From assembly GCA_037693485.1 (NCBI GenBank), contig CM075347.1, positions 143,729,501-143,793,500 on the forward strand: a stretch of 64,000 nt of DNA, read 5' to 3'. The DNA is from Kitagawia praeruptora. Taxonomy: Eukaryota; Streptophyta; Magnoliopsida; Apiales; Apiaceae. A program made the translations under genes and the position numbers. Numbering within the stretch: the first letter of the stretch is position 1; each line of letters starts with the position of its first letter. Positions 1 through 11,163 of this stretch are shown one piece after another. The notes under the pieces were generated by a model, which ran no database searches, was not told where the DNA came from, and saw only the letters and a list, made by a program, of their open reading frames with translations.

Positions 1-638
1 TTAAGGAAAATTGTTGATTTAGTTTATCGGCTTCAAACGGAATTGATAGAAATTATATCATAATTGATTTAATTAGTTTTCAAAAATTATTTTATCTACA
101 ATAATTAATAATATCAAATTTAATCAATTAGCAGTAAACTAACCACGGCAAGAATCTCCTAATATATGACCTATAAGATATGATATTTACCAAAAATACT
201 ACTTTTATTATTATTTTTTTGCGATTTTACCATATTCTCAAAACATTTGCAAAAATACCAATGGAGATTGCATATGCAAAATATGCAACCGAATAAACTA
301 AAAACTGAAAGTTGAATTTTCATTTTTTCCCTAAATTCCAGTTGTATATAAGGGATGCACATGAGCAAAAAAATGGAAATTAAACATTCAGTTTTCAGTT
401 GCATATGCAACCTATGTAACTGAGAACTGAAAGTTCAATTTCCATTTTTTTTCTGCTGCACAGCACTTTTATACAATCGGAAGTTGGGAAAAAAAATGAA
501 AATTCAATTTTCAAATTTCAGTTGCATTCAGTTGCATATGCAACCACATATGTAACTGAATGCCTACGCAGTTATATTTGCAAATTCAATTTCCATTTAC
601 AAATGAGATGGTTTTTTTTGCAAATAAGATGGTGTTTT
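1..638. other. AT-rich intergenic DNA with GCATATGC motifs
   Basis: No convincing gene is visible. From about 240 to 600 the palindromic word TTGCATATGCAA and related forms recur, next to the phrases AACTGAAAGTTGAATTTTCA and its complement. This gives a loosely inverted-repeat structure that may be an old foldback or LTR remnant. The short minus-strand ORF at 171-410 is low complexity and looks accidental. Confidence 0.5.
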
Positions 639-1356
639 TAGGGTTGTCAAACGGATATTTCAGATACGGATCTGGCTATATTCGAATCCGAATCCGAAAT
701 CCGAAATCACTATCCGAATCCGAATCCGACGGATATTAGAAAATTATATTCGACGGATATTATCCGGATACGAATAATATCCGAATCCGAATATCCGAAT
801 TTTGAGATTTTTAAAAAAAATTCGAATATCTCCAAAAATCCGAATATCCGAATCATTTAAAAAAAATAAAAAATTACAATAAATAATATATTATAAATAT
901 ATTAATGAATTAAATATTTAAAATTTACTTATTAATGAATTAAATAATTAAATTTTACTTATTAATGAATTAAATATCTTAACTTATTAATGAATATCTT
1001 TAATAAATTATGTGTTTTGTGTAAATATCTTTACTTATTAATGAATTAAATAATTTAATTTTAATACATAAATAATATATTATAAATATTAAATAATTCA
1101 TTATAAATTAGAAATTCTAAAAAGTAATATATATACTATATATATATATATATATATATATACATTTATAAATTTTCGGATATCGAATATTTCGAATACA
1201 GATGTGCCTATATCCGTATCCGCAATTTTGGGATACGAATTCGGATACGAATAATATCTGTTTTCTTTCGAATACGAATATTATCCGTCTTTTTCGGATT
1301 CAGTATCGAATTTTTCGGTCGGATATCAAATTTTTCGAATTTTTTTAACAGCCCTA
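639..1356. mobile_element. Non-autonomous hAT-like element
   Basis: The left end TAGGGTTGTCAAACGGATAT and the right end AACAGCCCTA form a short imperfect terminal inverted repeat. Both subterminal zones are dense in alternating ATCCGAAT / CGGATA words, a style common in plant hAT relatives. The 8-bp flanks GGTGTTTT (631-638) and GATATTTT (1357-1364) agree at six of eight positions, so this may be a decayed target duplication. There is no transposase ORF; the middle is AT-rich with a (TA)n run near 1137-1160. The hAT assignment is an inference from the TIR style and the 8-bp duplication. Confidence 0.65.
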
Positions 1357-1364
1357 GATATTTT

Positions 1365-2008
1365 TACAAATTATTTTTTTTAAAAGTATTTTTGCAAAAA
1401 AATTTCTAGACAAGAGTATTTATGATAAAAACCCTAAGATAAGAGGATGTCACACAACATATCAAATCCGTTTATAAAAATAGATTAATCACCATTTTTT
1501 TCCAACATTTTATTGTTGGATAGGTTCACGAAACCGTCCACTTCTCACATGGAATGTGTCATATATCCCCCTCTATCTCTTTCATTTCCCTCTAAATTTT
1601 TTACATTTTAAAATTTACTCAAAATAATAAAATTTTATAATGTAAAAAATAATTATACCCACTACTTTCCTTTAATAAACTCACTTTATTACATTAAATT
1701 TTAATTGATCCTACTCTTTACTCATTTTTCTTATTTTTTTCCAACACTTTACCTTTTTCTTAACTTTCGTCTCAAACTTATTTGTAAACAAATAAGAGAA
1801 ATTGAGGGAGTATATACTATGATCTCTCCGAACTTATGAATTGTTATACATATTGCATGAATGACTAGATGTGTATGAAACTTGAAATCTTCTGTCTCTC
1901 ACTAACATAACAAAGAGAGATCCTTGCTCCATATCATACACTCGAGCAAGAACATGATTAACTATTACGTACAATTCTCTAGTAATCAATTCATTCAAAT
2001 TGTGTGTA
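1365..2008. other. Intergenic, no gene seen
   Basis: AT-rich sequence with no coding signature. The last three bases (GTA, 2006-2008) are the left target-site duplication of the CACTA element that follows. Confidence 0.6.
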
Positions 2009-2114
2009 CACTACAACAAATCTGGGCATTTACGACGGAATATTTACACTAGATCCGTCGTAAATGCCCCCATTTACGACGGAAAGGTTCTGTCATTTTT
2101 GCTCCAGTTGAAAG

Positions 2115-2262
2115 TTCGAAAATACGGTCACAAGTTCCACGTTTTGTCACAAGTTCCGCGTTTTGTCACAAGTTCCAAATTTTGTCACAAGTTACGACTT
2201 TTGTCACAAGTTCTAAATTTTGTCACAAATTGTAGTTTTCGTCACAAATTTCGAATTTATTT
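2115..2262. repeat. Short tandem repeat GTCACAAGTTC, CACTA subterminal zone
   Basis: About eight tandem copies of a roughly 20-bp unit built on TTTTGTCACAAGTTCC. The same word, in the form GTCATAAGTT / GTCGCAAG, continues to about 2420 in inverted orientation. The unit resembles the ACTTACGACGG motif of the other end after sequence drift, so it is probably the 5' subterminal binding-repeat array of the CACTA element. Confidence 0.75.
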
Positions 2263-2594
2263 AATTTGGAATAAAAATAAAATATTATATAAAATTACAA
2301 CTTGTGACAGAATTTGAATGAAGAACATTCGTCATAAGTTCCTTGAATCCAGCACTTACGACAGATATTTTTGTCATAAGTTTTTTGAATCCAGTACTTG
2401 CGACAGAAATTTCTGTCGCAAGGTTTGCAAATGAGAGCCTGCTTTTTGCTGCTTTCCCAGCCATTTATTGGCTTTAAAATCAATTTATCAAAATCTACTC
2501 TCACACCACAATTTTATAAGCATTCAAATTCAAAATAAAATTCAGAATATTTACACCATTAAAACCAATAACATTCAAGGATCCATATCCATCC

Positions 2595-3596
2595 ATAAAC
2601 AAAAGCTTACACCATAATACATAAACTTTGATTGTTTTACACACATCCAAACTGCAATTTCTTCACTACTAGCTTGTCTTCCATTTGCATTGTACAGATT
2701 CCGTCTAGTTTCCTTCACCTTATAGGTTGCATCAACCATGTGAACCTGTTGATTCAAAAAAAGAATGCAGAAGGTCAAGAGTATATCAAATAGAGCGGAT
2801 ATTGAACTCATTAGTGATTCCTGTAATGTTATATAACTTTGCATAAATGACTGCAGTACAGAATAAAAAAATTCAGATAAGTAGTCTGCTGTGTATCGTC
2901 ACGTCATCTGTAACTGACCATTCAGAGTGCACTGACTTGTACATGTCTATATTCAACTATGACCATGGATAAAGCACACATTCACAAATATCATTTTCAT
3001 ATGCAACAGATTAATTTCTACAGAATATTGAATTACCTATGAATGTCTTACAGGTAAACATATAGTTCTAGACTGATCAGAGAGAAACTTCCGGACTGCT
3101 TGTTTAATCCACCAGTGAGCATAGGTTGAGAACTTAAACCCCTTTGAAGCATCGAACCTCTCTGCTCTTCTTGAAAGCCCTCGACAACCTTCCAAAAAGT
3201 TTTAAATAAATCACCACAGGGATCAAATTATTAAGAGAGAAAAACTAAAGTAAGGTAGCACTTCAATTATGTAGTTCATCGGCATCTTTCAGACAAATAA
3301 TGTGAGAAGTTTCCATTATATGGACAGTGAAACATAAGATGAACATTTTTATAACCAATTGGTACCTGACCAAGATCTTCAAAATTCATGCCAGTTCCTA
3401 GATACTTTTTAGCAATTGAAACAAGTCGCACATTACTCTTGGTCATTTTGTCCTTGCAGAAGGTTCCATAGTTTATTTGTCACCTTAAGGTAGTTTGATC
3501 AACACCAGCTGCTGCAATAGCCCATTGCATGAAACTAGGCTCACCCCCATAACATTCACTAAGCTCCTTGTAAATTTTTTCCAATCTTAACAAAAC
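2595..3596 (-). pseudogene. Captured fragment of a plastid sigma-factor gene (SIG1-like)
   Basis: Minus-strand exon-like blocks encode recognisable sigma-70 regions 1.2 to 3. Block 3366-3596 reads LEKIYKELSECYGGEPSF, then KDKMTKSNVRLV and SIAKKYLGTGMNFEDL. Block ~3050-3192 reads RFDASKGFKFSTYAHWWIKQ and LSDQSRTICLP, the -10 recognition helix region. Block ~2600-2744 reads HMVDATYKVKETRRNLY. Introns with GT donors separate the blocks. By family knowledge this matches nuclear-encoded plant SIG proteins, which direct the plastid-encoded RNA polymerase; the SIG1 subtype is a best guess. It is broken: an in-frame TGA follows DQTTLR, a codon is missing in NVRLV/SIAK, and the acceptor before the region 2 block has lost its CAG. 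It lacks region 4. Lying wholly inside the CACTA element, it is read as a transduplicated host gene piece. Confidence 0.85.
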
Positions 3597-3599
3597 CTG

Positions 3600-5210
3600 C
3601 ATTGTGTGGATAAGAGGAGACAACATAAAAATAGATATCTTGACATAAATAGCCAATCACCGGAATGATAAGATAATTTCTTAATTCTGCAAAAATGTAG
3701 AGAACTTTTAGTAATACAATTTTTCAATTTTTTCCTCCCTATCCAATTGATTCCTAATTTTAGTAGTCAAAAACATATTAATAAATTTCCATCAAGTATT
3801 CTAAAACAAGATACAGTTGGTGAACAAGTGCAAAGTTTAAACAAGATCAGGTAAGTATCAACTAAAGCTGCTGATGTTCGAACAAAAATCAGGTAAGTAT
3901 CTAATATTATGAAAAGATACTCTAGGATAAAGCACAATTCACTAGATAGATATGTAGGTAACCCAAGGAAGACACACACCAACTAGAATCAAACACAGGA
4001 AAATAGCAAACCATGGTCATATACCAATTTTACTGTAAATTACAAACACAAGAAATTGTACCTCACAAATAAGCAACATAGAATCCATATAGAAGTAATA
4101 TTACCATCAGAATCCAATGGCCATATATATCATTATTGCACTCACTGGATTTTCCTTCTACTTTCTTTTGGCTCTGGGTTCATATTTGACCATCAACCAA
4201 AAATGAGCATACATGGAGAAAGGAAATATCTGAGTATGAAGAGGGTGCACCGATTCGAGCATCCACAACCAAAGCCTCTCCCTGAATCAAATGCTCTTGT
4301 AAATCTAGAGTAATTTATAAAAAAAAAGGAGGAAAATCAAATTAAATTCTTTAATAGAAAGTTGAACATAAAATTGAAAACATACATAATAGATTATTGA
4401 CCCCAAGCAGCTAACCCAAACAAATAATCCTCTGTAAAAGGCAAAAAGAAACAAATTATAAAATAGGGTTTCAAGCTAATTAACCCTTTAGATCCAACTA
4501 ATTCGAGCTTACTTACCAATTAAAGCTTTCGAGCTTTGAATTCGTGCTTTCCATTTGTAGTTTTGAGCTTCTGAGCAATTAATTGAAGAAATTGATTCGC
4601 TTTTGAAAGAATTGATTAGGTCTTCGATCGAGTTGTGAGATTTAGGTGTGATATAGCTTAATAGGAGATAGATTTTTGGATAATTAGGGTTATTGAGAGA
4701 GAGAGAAAGAGAGAGAGACGTGAGTTTATTTGTGAGGGAGAGAAGAGAAAATAATAGAGACAGAAAGGGAGATGTGCTTGTTTTTGTTTGAGAAGATCGG
4801 GAATAAAAGAGGAATAGATAAGGCTGTTAAAGAAATAAACAGGGAAAACAGGAATTTAGGGTTTAGAGAAAGGGGGAAGGAAGTTTTAAAATCCCGGCAA
4901 ATGAAAATTTCGGAGAATTTCAATTTCCCCCCAACTTATTTACTTTTTTTAGTTTTTACTATTATGTATATAATAAATTATATATTTATATAAATAAATT
5001 TACATTTTTTAAATTTAAGAACTTAAATTTAAGATATTTTATAGGTAAATAATCCATTTTGCATTATCATATAAAATTTAATATTAGTAAAAAATTTATT
5101 TATATATATTTAAATAATTTTGTAATTTTATATCATGGTGTTTATAATAATTTTGTAATATTGCATAGTAATTTAATGAACCAAATATTAGATTTTTATA
5201 ATCTCATAAA
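3600..5210. other. CACTA interior: further captured-looking DNA, no intact gene
   Basis: Intron-like AT-rich sequence extends upstream of the sigma fragment. On the minus strand ~4210-4320 is an exon-like open stretch (DLQEHLIQGEALVVDARIG) next to a possible splice site; I do not recognise it, and it could be an upstream exon of the same captured gene. Around 4500-4900 the minus strand resembles a plant 5' leader, with CT-rich (GAGA) runs at 4695-4720. No complete ORF is supported here. Confidence 0.45.
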
Positions 5211-5214
5211 AAGA

Positions 5215-6197
5215 TTTTTATAAAACGACAAATTTTATAGATGTCAATATATATCTAATTTAATGATGTTCCCCAATTTTAAAAAATACAAAATTAATTT
5301 GGCTTGAGATCTTACTAGGCAACTACTAAATTGACTAGTACTGTTAACTAGAGGACTTATTGTTTCCATTGTTTAAAATATATTTATTGACGATCCAACC
5401 GTATAGATGTTAAGATATATATATTTTAATTATATTCCCAAATTTTCAAAAAATAAAAATTAATTTGATCGAAGAACTTAATAGATCAATACTATATCGA
5501 CTAGTACTCGTAACTTAATAGATCAATACTATCAATACTATAGTTGTTACGCCATATTTTCGGTTGCCTCTAATAATCTCCCAAATTTCTAATATTTATT
5601 AATTATTAATTCTGATTAATAATTATTGCTTAACCGCTAAGTTTTATCCTCTCCCTGAAACGAGGAAAGAATCAATCTTAATCAATCAATAATGGAAAAT
5701 ATCTCCAAACGATATTCTTCAAATCAGGAAGATATCACAACGATAAGATTAAATCAGATAAAATCAGTAATTACCAAGATTAACGAAGTTTATCCCTAAA
5801 GTCTCTACGGGATAGACACAAATCAATTTCACAGAACTGCGTTGGCTTGATCCTTATAAATAAAAGGTACGCAGACATCTTGGAAAAGGATCCGATACAC
5901 GAGACAAATTGAGACACCTCTCAAGTCCAGCCCCAAACATCAAAAATCCCAAATCCCCCTATTTTCATGATTTCGTTATTCCAGCAACCTCCGAAATTTG
6001 TTATCACCAAATTCCTCCGTTAACAATAGTCCTATATTATTGTTTCTATTTTTTAAAACAGATTTCTCGACGATTCAACAGTACGGATGTCAAGATATAT
6101 CTAATTTAATGATCTTACCGAATTTTCAAAAAATAAAAAATTAATTTTATTGGAGATCTTTGCAGATCAATACTATATTGACTAGTACTCGTAAATT
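5215..6197. repeat. Diverged ~165-bp direct repeats, interrupted by a solo LTR
   Basis: Three related blocks (~5215-5345, ~5353-5516, ~6031-6196) share the order GATGTCAAGATATAT, AATTTTCAAAAAATA, AGATCAATACTATAT and CGACTAGTACTCGTAA. The second and third are now separated by the inserted solo LTR, so the array predates that insertion. Confidence 0.75.
5545..6025. mobile_element. Solo LTR (481 bp) nested in the CACTA element
   Basis: The block begins TGTTACGCCA and ends CCGTTAACA, the TG...CA form of an LTR. It is flanked on both sides by ATAGT (5540-5544 and 6026-6030), a perfect 5-bp target duplication. A TATA-like CTTATAAATAAAAGG lies near 5850. There is no internal region, so it is the product of unequal recombination between two LTRs. 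The superfamily (copia or gypsy) cannot be told from the LTR alone. Confidence 0.9.
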
Positions 6198-6254
6198 ATT
6201 TGCCACTTATGTTTACGACGGAATGTCATGTAGGTTTACTAATTTATTCAATGA

Positions 6255-6616
6255 CTTAATATATATTTAGAGTTTTAATACTAAACGATGCAATATGTAT
6301 ATGAACAAACATATAAACACACAAAAGTAGGTAAGATTATTATGAAATGTTTATTGATATGTTATATTAAGGTAATAATATCGCAAAGTAAGATATTACA
6401 CTTGATTGCTTGATGAATTCTTATATTTATAGCATAATATTTAGATTTAGAGTTTTAATCCTAAACGTTGCAATATGTATATGAACAAACATATAAACAC
6501 GCAAAAGTAGGTAAGATTATTATGAAATGTTTATTGATATGTTATATTAAGATAATAATATTGGAAAGTAAGATATTACACTTGATTGCTTGATGAATTC
6601 TTATATTTATAGCATA
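6255..6616. repeat. Two tandem copies of ~175 bp
   Basis: The segment starting TTTAGAGTTTTAATACTAAACG and ending CTTATATTTATAGCATA is repeated directly from ~6437, with only scattered substitutions. No coding content. A recent local duplication inside the CACTA element. Confidence 0.85.
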
Positions 6617-6879
6617 CGGTCATAGACATCTCTGATATGATGAATTTAAGTACATATCGCATATATATCGCATATGATGAATTGTATACGAACACATCTA
6701 CAAATATGGAAAAGTAGATACGATTATTATGAAATGTTCATTATTATGTTATAGGGTTAATTATCAAACTAGTATTGTAGTAAAATGTATCAAGTAGATC
6801 AATAACTTGTATCGGTCAATTAATCGAATATTAATCAAAATTTGTAAAAGTTATCGAACAATAAAACGGAACATGGATT

Positions 6880-7215
6880 TGTGTTATGCATCATGTGGGA
6901 TTCATTTTGGTTACTAAAATATCAAAATTGGAGTTCAATAACACCTTCAAAACTGCTTTGATCCTCAAGAACAGCTCAAGAACATCAAGAACATATTTTT
7001 GCAGAATTTACCCAACAATGAATCTGATGTTGGTTTTGGGTAGAATAGCATGTGAGATTCAGTTTGGTTACTCAAACTCATGATTTGGAGGTCAATAACA
7101 TCTTCAAAAGAGTTTCGATTAATCTACCGTATTTACGACAAACATCAAAATCTGTCGTAAGTTATCCAGAACTTACGACGAAAATCATATGCCGTCGTAA
7201 GTTACCCAGAGCTTG
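6880..7215. repeat. Pair of ~85-bp diverged direct repeats and CACTA-type motifs
   Basis: The phrases GTGGGATTCATTTTGGTTACT (6894 on) and GTGAGATTCAGTTTGGTTACT (7050 on) begin two related blocks that end in CACCTTCAAAA / CATCTTCAAAA. From 7125 to 7215 copies of the subterminal word CCGTCGTAAGTT appear. The short ORFs over these blocks have no recognisable product. Confidence 0.6.
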
Positions 7216-7380
7216 GGAAAACAATTGTAGACTGCAATTTGTACTAAGTTTTCAATAAGACCATGTGTAATAACGGCACCTCACCATTTCATACGTATAA
7301 AAAGATTCAAAATCCCTAAACAACAAGAAAAACATGAAATGTAAATGATCAAAAACATCAATAAACATAAATCAAAAAAT

Positions 7381-8007
7381 CTTTAAAGTTGCTAAATTCC
7401 TCGGAAATTGCATTTTTTCCAATTTAATTGAAAAATTTGCCTAGAAAGCTAAAATCTTGCAATTTTCTTGCACTAACACATCACATTATACATTCTAATA
7501 ATATTCAAGCCTTCAAATTAGTTCAATAACTGAAATTTTAAAAAAAGTTACTTTAAAGTAGCTAAATTCCTCGGAAATTGCATTTTTCCAATTTAATTGA
7601 AAAATTTTCCTAGAAAGCTAAAATCTTGCAATTTTCTTGCACTAACACATCACATTATACATTCTAATAATGTTCAAGCCTTCAAATTAGTTCAATAACT
7701 GAAATTTTAAAAAAAGTTACTTTAAAGTAGCTAAATTCCTCGGAAATTGCATTTTTTCCAATTTAATTGAAAATTTTGCCTAGAAAGCTAAAATCTTGCA
7801 ATTTTCTTGCACTAACACATCACATTATACATTCTAATAATGTTCAAGCCTTCAAATTAGTTCAATAACTGAAATTTTAAAAAAAGTTACTTTAAAGTAG
7901 CTAAATTCCTCGGAAATTGCATTTTTTCCAATTTAATTGAAAAATTTGCCTAGAAAGCTAAAATCTTGCAATTTTCTTGCACTAACACATCACATTATAC
8001 ATTCTAA
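7381..8007. repeat. Tandem minisatellite, 3.7 copies of 170 bp
   Basis: Units start with CTTTAAAGTAGCTAAATTCC at 7381, 7551, 7720 and 7890 (periods 170, 169 and 170) and are almost identical. The last unit is cut short near CATTCTAACAA at ~8007. High identity implies recent expansion or ongoing homogenisation inside the CACTA element. Confidence 0.92.
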
Positions 8008-8159
8008 CAATTTTAGCTGATTGTTGCAATCGTTTTTGCTATGTCATGTTATGTAGTATATGATATGAAGATGTATTTTGGTTTAAAAGAAAAAAGTGGG
8101 AGGAATGTGAGTTAGAAAAATGGGCAGTAGCTAGAAAGGGAAAATGGAAATTTACCCAG

Positions 8160-8515
8160 ACAAACTTACGACAGATTTGCATATCCGTCGTAAGTTCTCT
8201 GCTAAAAAAAAATTAATTCATTTTCCAATTAAATTCAAATACAATTAAGAACTTACGACGGAATACGTTCCGTCGTAAGTTCAACTTACGACGAATTCCG
8301 TCGTAAGTTCACTACTAGACGACAAAATTTCTTTTACAAAAATATTAATTCATTTTCCAATTAAATTGAGTGGGGGGACGACGTCGTATGTTAACTTAAC
8401 TTACGACGGATATTCTTTTCTGTCGTAAGTATGACGCTACTTATGACAGATTTGCGTTTTCGTCGTAAGTACGGCGGAAAAATGATTCCGTCGTAAGTTG
8501 TCCGTCGTAAAAGGT
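8160..8515. repeat. CACTA 3' subterminal repeats (ACTTACGACGG)
   Basis: At least ten copies of ACTTACGACGG or its complement CCGTCGTAAGT occur in both orientations, several as back-to-back palindromes (for example near 8258-8310). In known CACTA elements such arrays bind the TNPA-type protein; here that role is inferred from position and density. Confidence 0.85.
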
Positions 8516-8701
8516 CAAATTTGTTGTAGTGGTATGTTGTCGTGTTTAACAACTACATCCATATACTAGTAACAAACTTATAACAACGTACAAACTCTCT
8601 CTGTTCAAACATTTTTTGATGCATACACTCCGCAAAAAATCAAGATTGCGATTTATTTTCAATTTAGTGGGAACTATATGATCTAGCAAATTTTTACAAA
8701 A

Positions 8702-10386
8702 ATGGTCATGCATGGATGGTTAATAAGTGGTACGATCATTATTTTAGCGAGTTTAGTAAGCAGCGAATTACGAGAAGTTTATCATCAAAACTCTGCAACA
8801 GTCCCTCCTAGTATATGTTCGGGCGACCTAAGCTTCACCAAAGGTTACAGATGCCAGGACTATGATGTAAGTATTCGAGTAATTAGTAATATCACATGCA
8901 ATATATATATATATTGGCTAGCGTTCAAATAAAAACCAACCTTAGAATAGAAACTAGAAACCTACACTAAATAAATTATATTTCATTTATTTTAAAGGCC
9001 CCGCTAGGGGCACCTTCACAAAAAACTTATAAAATTCTTGGCTCTATCCAACAAAAAAATAAAAAAAATAAAAAAAAAGTTACTGTTCACGTGCCACGTC
9101 ATCACGTGAACAGTAACTTTTTTTTAAATTTTTTTTTATTTTTTTGTTGAATAGAGCCAATAATTTTAAACGTTTTTTGTATTGGGGTACCCCTAATTTG
9201 GTCATTAGATTAGTTGAAATATTTAATTTAGGTTTAGTTTCTAGTTTCTATTCTAAGTTAGTTTCTATTAGAACAAGACCCCATATATATTGGCCATTAC
9301 TCTATAGACGACCTCCTTATATAGAGAATATGAGAGAATCCATTTATTTCCATTTATTTCTTAGGGCCCCGCCAGGGGCACTTCACAAAAAAGTCTTATA
9401 ATTCTACCCTCTATCTATTTATAAAAAAAAATTAAAAAAAATTATTTTTTTAAAAAAAAATGATGACAAGGCAGCAGTTTTTTTAATTTTTTTAAAAAAA
9501 TTTAATTTTTTTTCGATAAATGGATAGATGATAGAATTATAAGATTATTTTGTAAAAGGGCCCCGCAGGACCACTCTATGGAGAACCATCTTACGTGGAT
9601 AACCGTGGAGAACCACTTAAAATGCATTAAAATTGGCCTTTATATAAGGTCCCTGGCGGGACCCCTTCACATAAAAGTCTTATAATTCTACCCACTATCC
9701 ATTCATCAAAAAAAAAATTAAAATTTTAAAAAAAAATTAAAAAAATGTTGCAACGTCATCATTTTTTGAAAATTTTTAAAATTTTTTTTTGTAATTTTTT
9801 TTATGAATATATAGAGGATAGAATTATAAGATTTTTTTGTGAAGATGCCTCTGCGGGGCCCTTATATATAAAGCAATTTTAATGCATTTTAAGTGGTTCT
9901 CCACGGTTCTCCACGTAAGATGGTTCTCCATGGAACAATGGCCTATATATATATAGGCAAAGTATCAAATATAAACCAACTCTTAAATAGAAACTAGAAA
10001 CTATTACTAAATAAATTATATTTCATTTATTCTAATGGAGGGGCACCTTCACAAAAAGTGTTTAAAATTAATGGCTCCATTCAGCAAAAAAAAAAATTAT
10101 TGTTCACTGCTGACGTGGTAGTGACGTATAATTTAGTGATTTCCACCGTATAATTTAGTGATTTTTGTAATATAAACGGCTAATTTCTATAATATAATTT
10201 AGTGATTTCTCAGGGGACTGGATCTGGTTTCAGTGAACATTTTTTTTTTTTTGCTAAATGGAGCCAATAATTTGAAACACTTTTTATATTGGGGTACCCC
10301 AAATTTGGTCATTAGATTAGCTTGAAACGTTAGATTATGGTTTAGTTTCTAGTTTCTATTTTAATTTGGTTTCTATTGGAGTAGGA

Positions 10387-10456
<70 letters not shown>

Positions 10457-11104
10457 GGGGCCATTAGATTAGATTGATCTAAAGGCTTAGATTAGTTTCT
10501 AGTTTCTATTTTAATTTTGGTTTCTATTTGATCACTTGCCTATATATATATAGGCCAGTGGTCAAATAGAAACTAAATTAGAATAGAAACCTAGAAACCT
10601 ACACTAAATTAATTATATTTCATCTATTCTAAGGTTTCCGCCAAGGGTACCTTCACAAAAAATACTTAAAATAATTGGCTCTATCCAACAAAAAAAATAA
10701 AAAAAAAGCAAAAAAAAAAAAATCCCTGCCGTGGAAATGCGAAGCATTTAAGACAGTAAACGGATGAGTTAGGTAGTCATGAGGGCCGAAGGCTCTCGAC
10801 ACACCCGTCAATCGTCTATTGCCTTTACCATTGATTGCCATTCCTTACAACTTTAGAATGATAAAGGCGCGAAGCGCCGTACAAGAAGGTGCGAAGCACC
10901 GTTAACCAGTGAAATCCACTGCCATGTCATCACGTGAACAGTGATTTTTTTATTTTTTTTAATTATTTTTTGTTGGATAGAGCCAATTATTTTAAGTATT
11001 TTTTGTATTGGGGTACCCCTAGTTTGGTCATTAGATTAGCGTGAAATATTTAATTTGGGTTTAGTTTCTAGTTTCTATTCTAATTTGGTTTCTATTTGAA
11101 CAAG

Positions 11105-11163
<59 letters not shown>

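Larger units (their letters stand above)
2009..8531. mobile_element. CACTA (En/Spm) element with exact ends, non-autonomous
   Basis: The left end is CACTACAACAAATCTGG (2009) and the right end is CAAATTTGTTGTAGTG (to 8531), the CACTA terminal signature. GTA occurs immediately outside both ends (2006-2008 and 8532-8534), the 3-bp target duplication expected of this superfamily. Both subterminal zones carry many copies, in both orientations, of ACTTACGACGG / CCGTCGTAAGT, as expected for transposase-binding repeats. No TNPD/TNP2-like or TNPA-like ORF is visible across 6.5 kb, so it should need a transposase supplied elsewhere. Inside are a captured sigma-factor gene fragment, a solo LTR with its own duplication, and several tandem repeats. 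Its right end lies 170 bp before the start codon of lipase copy 1. Confidence 0.93.

Noticed and set aside
171..410. 79-residue minus-strand ORF as a small gene
   Set aside because: It translates an AT-rich inverted-repeat zone and has no domain, codon bias or promoter context.
4056..4313. 85-residue plus-strand ORF inside the CACTA element as a gene
   Set aside because: It has no recognisable domain and lies opposite a better exon-like frame on the minus strand.
10392..10455. (TA)n run as a promoter TATA region
   Set aside because: It lies in an intron between foldback elements and is a simple microsatellite.
10653..10841. Minus-strand ORF over the hairpin cargo (also 26711-26977) as a protein gene
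   Set aside because: The two frames cross from foldback arm or poly-A into cargo and encode poly-Lys or poly-Phe; the frame is not shared between the two copies.
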